Source: Triatoma infestans (Eukaryota; Arthropoda; Insecta; Hemiptera; Reduviidae). Taken from it: 64,000 nucleotides of DNA. A model generated the notes under the pieces. It saw nothing but the letters and a program-made list of their open reading frames with translations. It ran no database searches and was not told the DNA's origin. Positions 45,507 to 57,500 of this stretch are shown here, one piece after another. The stretch covers positions 1 to 64,000 of the forward strand of contig JAAEAF010014539.1 of the NCBI GenBank assembly GCA_011037195.1, written 5' to 3'. Positions within the stretch are counted from its first letter, which is position 1. Every line of letters starts with the position of its first letter. Both the position numbers and the translations under genes were made by a program.

Positions 45507-48500
45507 CTGTAAATAACATCCATTAACTTTTCAAAGGAAATTGTAAAACAAAACAAAAAATCCACAATTAGATCAAACAATCAAAATTATATGGATTAAT
45601 TAGAATAGAAAATCTAAAGTTTTACTTACCGGAGAATTATGAAATATCCGGTTTATATTTAAATCAATTTCAATAATAAAAAAACAAAAACAAAAAATGA
45701 ACATGAATAAAAACAAAACGAAAACAAAAACCACGAAAAATTGACACTAATATTATATTTTATTACAATTCCAAGTGTCTAGAGAATAATGGTAAATTGA
45801 GTCAAGCTCATTGTAATGAGGATTTGACATCAAAACTATTAAAGAAATAAAAAAAATCATGTCTCCCTCTTATAGCAAGGAAAAATGTTTAGAACAATAA
45901 TAAAAGGCATTGCAATTGGTATATAAAGTTCAAAGAAAATGAAGATACTGTTTTTCAGAATATCGCAAAGAACTGAAAAAAAAAACATGCAATAAAGTAA
46001 TACTTCCGGTTGACAGGATTTTTAAAGAAATGGGATAATGATTCCTAGATGGAATATAATTATTCTGTACTCAAATATCTTAAGCCAAAACTTGTATTTC
46101 CAATGAAAATTGAATTCTAGAAAACTGGCACGAAGAAGGTCTTCTTGTGAATGGATATAAAATAAAAGTAAATAAATTTTTGCAGAGGTCCTGAAGAATT
46201 CTTTTTCTCGAAAAACTCCTCTTGGCCATTGCCATATAAACATCTCATTATAATTTTAAGGCCTGACGATATGAAAACTTTAGTAATGTCTATTTTTTCA
46301 AAAGGGCTAAATTGAAGTCCAACTACCAATTTAGGTGTCGTGGGCAGGGGGCCGGAAGCACATACTTTACAATTATCATTTTTAAAACGGATATAAATTT
46401 AGCAAATATATGCGGGACTTATAAAACTAAGGAACCTCCCAGTTACAAGTCCGTGCTCATAACCAACTACACCGAAACCACCCCATAATGAATATACATA
46501 TGTATTATAAACCGTAAAGCTTCACTAAATCTCTTAATGTCAAAATGTAATATTAAAAAATTAATAAATCACTGAGAGACTGATGCCTTACAATTTTTAA
46601 CAGATCACAAATAACTTTCAGCAATAGATTAATTCTTATTTACTACATTCAGGACAAAAATCTATCCCGACCAAAAAGTTCTAAGGCTTCCTTCTATATA
46701 TATGGTCATCTGTGAAGAATAGCAATTTAAATGTAATACTAGGTATGTATAGTTGGATATACTAACTATTTCTAGTGGAACCTAAGCTTACAGGGTTGAG
46801 TTAAAACAATGAAGTGTGTTAATATCCCCGGACAAGATGTTTGCAGAAAAAGTCACTTCACTTCTTTCTATGTGTATTTACAAAAATGAAAACGTTTTTT
46901 ATAAAAAATAAAAATTGCTGAAACAGCTTTCGATTTCGAGAATATTTAAAAAGCCCAAAAATAAATTGGAGTTCCGCGGTTTGATAGATTTTTTTTAACA
47001 GAAATCATGTGGCATCCTCTTGCAAGGCCCAAAACCGATTAACTGCCCTATTAATTTTCTTACTCTTATACACAAACGAACATTTATTAAAACAAATGGT
47101 GTCAAATATGCATGGGATTTTCTGTTACTGCAATTCAGAATTTTAATTACCACGTTTACACCATAAATAAAAACTAATATCACTAGTAGCTATTAATGAA
47201 TTTGGCTAGTGATATAGTAACATTGTACTGATATTAACCTTAGAAGAAAAACTAAATTGGCTGCTCTCTGAAAACCAGCAAAAATTTAATGTTCAATATA
47301 TATATATATGAAAATCCATTGCAGTTTGGTGAAAATCGGGAGAGAAAAAAATTCACTAAATTTGAATTTCTAATAAACCGATTTTCTTCAAATTTTGGAG
47401 TTTTCAACAATTTATGAATAATAATGCGATAAAAATAGTAAACTGCATAATATATCTAAAAGGTCGTTTCTAATGGAAGTTTAAAAGGGAGCAACGCGGA
47501 GGTCCCCCATTCGAATCCAGCGTGTTACCCTGCTACCCTTAGATTTTCTTTTCCTAGGAGCCTCAACAGCTCACTGTCCGGTGATGGGCAGTGTTGTCTA
47601 TAGCTAGAGAACACTGCTCGGAGTGCACTGAGAAAGCTCCGAGGGGCACAATAGATCTTTCATGTCGCAGTGCATATTCCATTTAAAATAATAATCTAAT
47701 AATCTATATGCGTCTAGATAAAGAAAAATTGAAATCATTTTCGAGAAAAGCGTGAAAAAGGAAAAGTTGCAATTTTCGGTATATAATTTTGACCCGATAC
47801 GTTTATAATGATATCCAAAAATGGAATTTCAAGTTTGCTTCCGGCAATTTTTTGTTCTAAGTTTTTGTTATTTTGAAGCACAAGTTGGCACCTCGCTCAC
47901 GAATATATGATATCATATAAGCAGCTGCATTTTTCGAGTTGAATTGGTGGAAAGCATCAGAATTTTTTCCCGAACATCCTGCTTCATTTTATGGTTAACC
48001 GGTTATCGAACATTTTCATATAATCAGGATATCATAACAAACGATTGGAGTGATCCTCAACCAGCAAATGCAAGTACATGAGCTGCGTCCTTGTATTATG
48101 CTAGACAATGATTTCATGCTATTTATAAAAACTCAAAAAGTTTCCAACAAATTGGAAATTCATAAGAAAATTTGTCATTACCGCAAATACATGCTCTTGC
48201 AGCAATAAGAGAAAGTACCAGATTACTTTCTAAGAATATAGAAACTTTCAGCAATGACAAGTGAAAACAAGCCTGAATAATTCAATCAAATAAAAAAAGC
48301 AATTTCACTACTTGAAAGTCAGCAAAAAAAAGATAAAATATATTAACTAAAAAATATCAACTAATATAATAACCAGATATTTTGATTATAAAATGTTATC
48401 TAAATAAATATATAATAATAAATATAAATATTAAGAAAAAAAAAAGAAGAAATTTAACTTACTCGCTACAATCAAAGGAAACCATCATCGTACATGGAAA

Positions 48501-51500
48501 AAAAAAATATAGAAAAATTAATTTATAAATGAACTATGTGATTAGCAAAAATACCACCCTTGCAAAAATATATATGATATCAACTCAACTATTTAATTGC
48601 TCTATAGTAATTTTAATGTTCAGTATACCTGAACTCGAACGTCTAGTAACTTCTTTTATCTTAATTTTGATCAGTTTCGGATTTTCATGCAGCTTTAGAT
48701 TTTTGGTTTTACAAGACTGCATAGAAATGTTGGCTTACACTTTTCGAAGTTCCGGAACTACGCGAACAGTTAAAAATCAACATTAAATGGAAAGTTGGTT
48801 AAACTAAAATCTGAAAACAGATAAAATTCCAAAACCGATCAGAATCAAGGAAAAGAAAATGTGCTCTGATAGGACACAATCTCAGACACCTTTTTATATA
48901 ATTCGCTTCAAGTGAATGTCTAATACATAATATTAATAATACATATACATTGTATTGATATATAATAAAATGCATAAAATCAAATAACAATCATGCAAAA
49001 AATGCAACAGATATTCATATTAAAGTCAAAATAGAAAAACCATTTCACTTACCCAAATTTTTTCGTTTCTGGTGACATCATAGCAAGCTGCATTCTTCTA
49101 CGTGTTACATCCATCGGATATGCAAAACTCTGAGCTATAGAACCGGCCAGGCCACCGCACGCCAGTTTGAAAGGAACTAATAATACTAGACCTCCTGTAA
49201 AACAGAAGAAGAATGTGTACATCTGTGCTATACTTCTGATAAAAAAAAAACCTGAACTAGCTTGTAATGGCAGTTTTCGAGAATTGAAATTTTCTCATCA
49301 CATTATCCTGTTATGAGAACTTTGTGTTCATCATCAAGATCATATATCAAAGCTAGATCGCCTATCGTGAAATCGGTGCTTCGCATATGAAGATCCATCC
49401 TATTTTGAGAAAAGATTCAGGCAACATCGCTCTAAAGTGTACGTCCTCGGGGAACTAATTAAATATGAACATCGTTGCTCCTTTCCAGGGAAAGATTTCA
49501 TGCTGTGGTACGGATGGACAAAAGACTTAAAACTTGGTAGGTCTTACGAACAGATTTTTTTACGGACTTATAAAGTTTTAGTACTCACTTCTAGCTGTCA
49601 TTCAATGACGACCTCCACGATTTCAGCTACAACTATCAACTATTCGTCTATTCAGTTAGTGTGATGGAATACATATTTCTAAACCCACTACTATGTCAAA
49701 CAGTAGCAGGATGATGGCGAACGTGGGGAGACCGAGGGCCAGCAGACGCCAGCTCCTCATGTCCATCGCGGGCGCCATCCTCCTGTATGGATGTGAGATG
49801 TGGGCCCTTAGAAAGGCAAGACACCGGAGGCGTTTGGCCGCGGTACAAAGGAGGGGGCGCTTAGGATAGCCAGCGCGTATCGAACGGTATCTGAGCCGGC
49901 CGTCCTAGTGATCGCAAGGGTGATCCCAATTGACCTTCAGACCTGAGAGAGACTAGAGGTTTGGGAGAGGAAAGCCAGTCGAAGCTGATGCCAGGCTGAG
50001 GGCCCCGAAGGGCCACGCTGCGAAGTTAGCAGGAGCGTTGGGAGAATAAGCACCGCGATAGGTGGTGTAAGTAGGCGGCACGGCGAGGTCGATTACTTCC
50101 TCACCCAATTTCCTACAGGGTAGGGCTTTTTTGCCGCGAACCTCTGGAGAGTGGGAAAGCGCTTTACGAGGCTCCACCCCGAAGTAGTACCATAAGCAGT
50201 TCCGAGGTGGACAATGGCTGTGAGGGAGAGGGTTTTTTTGTGGGTGCAAGTGCCATAGTTTGTGCGTAGGCATTCCCCCCCCACAGAAAAAACAGGGCAT
50301 TTATTTTAGGCAGGGGAAAGGTGTTCCCGCTATAAAGCAAAATTCCTCACTCTCATCTTAGCAAATGAAAAAAAGAGAAAACCGCCCAATTTTATAAATA
50401 GCAGATAATACTTTTTATGTCATCTTTTTACATTATTTTCTACAGTAAGCACGCAAGAACATTTCTAAACTAGAATTCTTTCTATCGCCATTTGTCGCTC
50501 TATCGTTGCTTTTCTCTAACTCAAGACTCTACACACTCCATGTGCTTGTATAAATCCACATCTAAAGCATGCCTCTTCGAGGTAGAGATGGTATTACCAC
50601 AGGGATGTAACAAATTATGAAATTCCTTCTTTAAATACTGTCTTTTTTTTTTTTTTTACTTTTCAAAGCATTTACTAATTAGGTTAACAGTAGGGAACTG
50701 TGAAAATTTCAACCTTAAATTTTCTCCTTCTGGATTCTGGATTTTTTTGTTTTACTGGCAGTTTATTAAAATGGCAGTTTAGACGGTATATTAACAACGC
50801 AATTCCTCCAGAATCCCCTGAAATCAAATATCCTGAACAAAATTTCAAATAATAAGTAATAGGCCTTTATATACAAGTAGTTAGTACAACTATTTTAAAG
50901 AAACTTAATGAAATTTGAAAGAAACTCTTAAGTGTAGGTTTTTAAGAATCTTTAAAGAAATTTTAAAGATACCCTTACGTGCAGTTTTTTAAGAAAATCA
51001 TGAAAAAAAAAATGTAAAAAACTTCAGTTAGGTCCCAATCCGGGTACGAATATGGACCGAAATCTTCTAGTGGGATTCGTCTCTGTTAGATAATCGAAAT
51101 ATCAGATAAAACAATGTAGTACAGAGAAAAGAGTAAAGTCGAACTTATTTTCAATTTAAAAATTTGTAACATTCAAAACTTGTTTAATAAACATATCTTT
51201 CTATAGTCACATTATAGTAATTCAATATACTTTCAGCACACGGTTTTGATATAAAGGCACAATGAATTATTAAAACCTTAGAACAATTAATATTTTCAAG
51301 GATAATCTGCACTCTATCATCCATTTCCTGATTTCGGTCGGGAAACAATAAATAGAATATTTCCTCAAAAGTATGGATTCCAAACGCTGACGATGTTACA
51401 TAAAAAAAGATACAAGAAATTATAAAATTAACTTCTTGGTAGAATTAAAAACTTTTAAAGTCTTTCCCTTCTCTAACCGCTTTTAGAAACAATTTTTATT

Positions 51501-54500
51501 TTTTCTCACTCCTAGTAAGAGGAAGTATTGTAATCGTGTAAAATTTACGATATCGAGTATTCACGGGAAATATCCGTTCTGAGGTCCCCTGAGTTCAAAA
51601 AGGTAAATATTTAGCAAATGGTAGGGAAGGGATTAGCTCAGTGGTAGCGCGTGGACTAGCAACGCGGAGATCCGGGTTCGAAATCCAGTCGTGCTGCCCT
51701 TAGATTTTCTCTTCCTAAGAGCCCCTACAGCCCACTGTCCGGTGATGGACAGTGTTGTCTGTAACGGGAGAACACTGTCCGGAGGCCGGCAGTGCACTGA
51801 GAAGGCTCCGGGCGCAAATGACCACAGATGTTGAGACCCCTTAAAAAAAAAAAAAATAGCAAATGGTGTGTGTGTGTCAGTGTATGCGAACAGCATAGCT
51901 AAAAAACGAAAAACCGTAGAAAATTGAAACTTGATCATCCATTTAGGTACACCATGGAATCTGACAGTACGTTATCTGTCAAAATTCCTCAACCGGAAGT
52001 ACCACTTCACTAGTTGTATTTTTAACTTTTTTGCGTTTTTCTCAAAAATGGCTCCGAAGATTTTCTTTAAACTTGGTATATCAACTACACATACAAAGAG
52101 CTACAACTTTTATTTGAAACATTTATTTGGGAAAATTCATTTAAAGGGCACATATGGGGAGGGGTGGGGTTAGGTTTTCATCTAAAGTGCTATTTCAGTT
52201 TATTAGACAATTCTGTCATCTAAACAATGTTAACTAGAATTGAGTATGTTGTTGAAATTCCGAGTCTGAAAAAATCGGATAACCGGAAGTGTGTTTACCT
52301 GACCACTTTACTAAATGATATTTTTCACTTTTTTGCGATTTTCTCAAAAATGGCCCCGATGATTTTCTTGAAACATCTTATATAAACTAAACATACAAAG
52401 ACTACAACTTTTATTTAAAACATTTCTCTGGGAAAATTCATTTAAGGGCACTTTTAGGGGAGGGGTGGGGTTATGTTGTTCTCTAAAGTGTTATCATAGT
52501 TGATTATACAATTCTATCATCTAAAGAAAATTAATTGGAAGTAAATAGATGGACAAAATTCCGAGTTTCAAGAAAATTAGTTAACCGGAAGTGCGCTTTT
52601 ACTGAACAGTTTTTACAGTTTTCGACGAATTTCATTAAATTTGGTACACAAACTATAAAATTTGTCAATTATATTTTTGTGAACTGGAGTAAGAAAAAGT
52701 TGTGTGAGTGTTTCACACCAGATTTTTTTCTAAAGTGATGCACTATAATGATGGCTGAAGTAATTTATATATATTTATATAATATGAAACCTCTACATTT
52801 AAAGATACAAAAGGAAGAATGAATAAGTATATAAAATGAGAGAATTTTCTATTTTGATTTGTATGTAAAATATACAGAACTATATAGAAAAATAGAAGAG
52901 TTGCAGATTGAAAAGACCCATTAAGAAAAAAAAAGTATGTAGGAATTACCTGTATTTCTGGAAGATTTGGCGCAAGTAATATCTGGAGCATATACCATGC
53001 AGACCATTTTCAGCATTTCAAAACAGTAGAAAGAAAGACCTGCGTACGGTATCATTCCGCAGATTGTGGGCACAAAACCTCTGTAAAGACCTCGTAATCC
53101 TCCTTCCTATAAGAGATATATTATGCTAGTTCAGTACTGCTAATATGACAATCATTACAAATAAAATGTTTACTACCTCGTTTAGAGGCTATTATAGCAG
53201 ACATGGCCAACAGTTTTTGCTCTCTGGGCCGAATTAGAAAGAAAACTTTCAATAAGTTGAACTGAAGATTACTAAATATTTCTAGGCTTTTTTTTTTGTT
53301 TAAATTTCCATATTTCCCATTATTCAATTGCATATTAAAATTGCACAAATTTTGTTGCTTTTCGCGATATTTCTCATTAAATAATTCATCACATTGTAAA
53401 TTAATTATTTCTAATTGTAAATCAACAGGAACGTTATCTACATGTACTGAAAATGGATTTCGGATAATTGATAAAATTTTATCAATTTTTTTGAAGCAAT
53501 CGAAACGCTGCTCGAAATTATGTCATTAGAGCAAGGATATTTTTATTAAATTCTTGAAAGATACGATTTCTAAAGTTGGAAAATGATCAAATTTGCATCA
53601 AACAGGTATCGCAAATCCTTCGACTAGTTACTGGCAGTTAAATAGCTAATATTGAAAGGACAATCCGGGGAGCCGCACAAATACATTACGCGGGCCGAGT
53701 GTTGTCCATGCCTGGATTATAGTATGGCCTAGTACAGCGCTCTAAAAGTATTGAACCAATTACATATAAAATTTTGAAATTAAGACACAAATTCCGCACA
53801 ACTATCCAAAATAATTATTTTTGAAAAAATATTTCATAAACTGAATATCAAGTTTGAGCATCTTGCAATTTTTTGTTTTTACAAAAATACAATCCATTCA
53901 CTAAAAACATTTTTTTCGTATTCAAGGGACCACAAAACCTGTATTTCCGGTGAAAACTTAATTTCGAAAATCTGGCACGATCACAATAGAAAAAATATAG
54001 GTATGACAGAATAATAACGATCCAGACCGAAACCATTCTTCCGAACTTGAATATAGAGATCCTGATAAGAAGAAGGTGTCCAGTTTCTGGATTCCTTCAG
54101 AGAATCGTTGTAGCTCGGTGCGCGATTCTGGAGAACTCTGGCAAATCCTGAATCAATTTAGGAATAAACAATTCGTCTGTGGTAGTAAAATTACTATGTC
54201 CGCATGGGTTTCCCACTTTAAAGGGCTTTTGAACCCTTCTACCAATGTTTTATTGATTCATTATGCGGAGCCCCTTTCCTATAATGAAACATTGGATTCT
54301 CTTTTTACCTGGGATGAAATTGTCGCGGTTCTGAGAAACTTGAAAAATAATAAAGCCCCAGGGTTTGACCGAATTACTTCCGAATTTTATAAAAATGCTC
54401 CCAAAGTATTCCTGGAGAAACTTTTATCTTTTTTTAATTATATGTATGAGTTTGGCTTAACACCACCGTCATTTAGTAGATCTATTGTTTTTCCTCTTTT

Positions 54501-57500
54501 TAAACGAGGGGAAATCAATGAAGTAAGCAACTATAGAGGCATTTCATGTATTGATGCCGTAGCTAAAGTTTTTACAGGGTTACTTTTGCGTCGTTTAGAA
54601 ACCTTTATAGTGGACAATAATCTTCTGAGTGAGTACCAGTCGGGATTCCGACGTGGATACTCTACTCTTGACAATCTGTTTGTTCTTTCGAATCTTATTA
54701 AGTTAAAATTTTTAAAAAGAGGACAAAAGGTTTATTGCTTCTTTGTCGACTTTTCTGCAGCTTTCGATCGGGTCAACCGCCGGGCTTTGTTTCTTAAGTT
54801 ATTTAATTTGGGAATCTCGTCAAAGTTTATTAATATTTTAAAAGCGTATTACACGGATACTGTAACTGCTGTTAGGGGCATGCAAGGAATTTCCGAATTT
54901 TTTCGCATTGGTAGTGGAGTTAGACAAGGTTGTCTTTTAAGTTCAATTTTATTTTCAATTTTCATAGATGACCTGCCATCCTGCTTAGAGGGAGGTGTCC
55001 GAGTGGCTGGTACCATTGTTAAAGTCCTCATGTATGCGGATGATATTGTTCTAATCTGTGAAAATCCGCTACAACTCCAAAATAATATTAATATTTTGGA
55101 GAAGTATTGCCAGCAATGGGGTCTGGATGTTAATCTTGGGAAATCGAAAGTAATGGTATTTAGGAGGGGAGGTAGGCTGTCCTCTTCAGACAAATGGCGT
55201 TATAGTGGGCAGGAGATAGAGGTTGTTAATAGGTACAAATATTTAGGGGTTATACTTACGCCTAAGCTATCTTTCCATCCCCATGTTAAAGAGAAGGTAT
55301 CTTCCGCTAAGCTAGCTCTAAATACTGTCTGGTCGGGCTTTGTGGCTAAGGACAAGGTTTCTTCTTCTCTTAAGTACCAGTTATTTAACTCTGTTTGCAG
55401 GTCAATTGCCTGTTATGCAGCCCAAGTTTGGGGGTTTGAACGGTATGAGATACTTGAAAAGCTGTTGCGTTTCTTTATTAAAAAGCTGTATTCTCTTCCG
55501 TCAGTTACCCCGAACTACATGCTTTATGCGGAGACTGATGTTGATCTGCTTGTGGTTTTTACCTTAAGAAACATGATCTGCTTATGGTTTTTACACTTTA
55601 GGTACTGTCTTAGAGTTCTGGAGCTTCCTGCTCATAGATTGCCAAGGATTTTTGCTCAGGAAATAGTTAAAAGAAAAACTTATTGGTTTGAGCATTGGAT
55701 TAACTTGGCCCGCGGACACTCTTGTCACTTCGATTCCTCTGCTGACAACTTGAGTCTTTGGAAAAACCAGTTAACAACCTTGTTAGATAAGATAAGATTA
55801 GCGCATCGGGAGGAGTCTGCGTTGAGCATAAGTATGTCCTCGAGATTTGTTTACTATAAACAGTTAGATATGAGCTGTAAATTATTCTCCTTTGACCGCC
55901 AGTCCTCGTCATTGCATTTAAAAGAGATGAGGTGGTTATTTAAAATGAGGGGTGAATTATTATATTTAAATTGTACGCCTTGGGCGGATAAGGAGGAGAT
56001 AAGAAAGAGATGTTCCTTGTGTAACCTCAATACTAGGGAGGATATTGTACATTTTTTAGCAGTTTGCCCTATTCTTGCAGAATTTCGCTTACGTTACTTC
56101 GGAGTACGTTCACTTACTTTGCACTCTTTGCAAGCCCTTCTTAATGCTTGTAACTGTAAGGTGCTTATTAATTTTGCTCGATCTGTCTGGCAGTATCGGT
56201 ACCAGCTTGTGCAGGAATTTAACTTTTGACTTGTGTGTTTTTTTTTTTTTTATTAAAATGTATATATAATTTATAATTTTTGTTTTGGTTTGCTTTCCAC
56301 GGAATACTCGTTTTTGTTTCTTCAATTTTTTACTAAATTTGTTCTATTAATATTTCTCAGTAACCTTTTCGTCAACAATTTTAATATTGTATAGTAATGT
56401 AAAGTTTCAGAATAGTTTTTACTTTTTCAGTATTTTGTGTTTATGTATTTTTTATTTTTATTTGCAGTATGAATATTATTATTATTTTTTTTTTTCTCAT
56501 GTATTAAAGTATACAAGAAAATATCTTTTATTAAAGGAATAGTATTTTTGTTAAAATGTTTGTAACATCTTTCTCCGGCTGACGGATATAATTCCAAGCT
56601 GTAAATATTATGTATTAATTTTTCTGAATGTAAATTTTTTAAATAAAATATTATTATTATTATTATTATTATTAGAGGCTATTATAGCAGACATGGCCAA
56701 CAGTTTTTGCTCTCTGGGCCGAATTAGAAAGAAAACTTTCTCTACGGGCCGAACGAAACATTTAAATTATAAAATGTTAAATACAAAACTATTCATTAAT
56801 GAAAACAAAATTTTATTATGTAATTTGTTTATGAATAATATAAGTAATTTAGTACAACAAATAAAAAAAAAACTAATGTGGGCCGCGTTGAGGCACTTTG
56901 CATCGCCTATTGTTTTCTTAATATTTGACTCTATGTTGTTATGGTGGTTGGTTCCGCAGAGCTGGAAAGCATCAGAGACTTTAGCCCCGTTTACACGTAC
57001 GCTCCGATCTGTGGGTTTTAACATGCCACTCCGGAGTGTCAGCTGGAACGCCCACTTGGAGTGTGATGCAAAAAATGTGAACGCGCTAGCCTGCACATCA
57101 GACTGTAGGTATGGAGCGTGAAGTCCAATACTGTGCACAATTTAAAGGTTTTTAAGAGGCGTGTGGAAAGTTTTTTTGAGACGCGCCAGCACTTCTTGCG
57201 CGCCAAGACTGCGCTTCGAGCATGTTTGAAGATCGAACATTTACACAGGCAGTTTTGGCATGCACGTTTGGGAAGCGTAAGCACCAAAAGTGTCGAAAAA
57301 CCTCTCCTTGTAAATGTACCTATTTTCCGTGATAGCCTGCTTCATTTTTGGTCATTGACCGGTTTCGGGAGTTCGCCCATTTTCAGAATGCGTTTGTCAG
57401 ACAGTGTGATAACACAGACTTGCACACAGCAAATTCAGTTTACACATTCATTCAGTGTGTTTACACTGAGTGTGTAAACTGAATTTGCTTTGCGAGTCTG

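Larger units (their letters stand above)
45507..49052. other. intron 6 of the carrier gene
   Basis: Mostly AT-rich. It holds diverged Helentron-like pieces at about 45905-46140 and 46870-47470, a SINE (47488-47690) and a decayed PLE-type motif (47978-48035). Confidence 0.5.

Noticed and set aside
48440..48500. Possible micro-exon of the carrier gene (TTGTAG acceptor, GTAAGTT donor on the minus strand)
   Set aside because: Exon 6 (ending TTTGG) joins exon 7 (starting T) directly in frame and reproduces the family sequence, so no extra exon is needed.
50093..50300. 115- and 63-codon frames on the minus strand at 49953-50300
   Set aside because: They are antisense to an R1-type LINE 3' region and show no recognisable domain.
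51623..51700. tRNA gene-like heads (also at 3034, 13921, 22981 and 63676)
   Set aside because: Each is followed by a shared SINE body and A-rich tail, and the heads do not fold into full tRNAs with intact stems.
53296..53529. 77-codon frame repeated identically at 57738-57971, possible gene pair
   Set aside because: Identity follows from the long direct repeat; the frame lies inside a non-autonomous hAT element and shows no protein features.
54076..54088. ATG at 54076 as the start of the LINE protein
   Set aside because: These bases belong to the flanking repeat, which occurs without the LINE at 58518-58530; the frame is a chance fusion.
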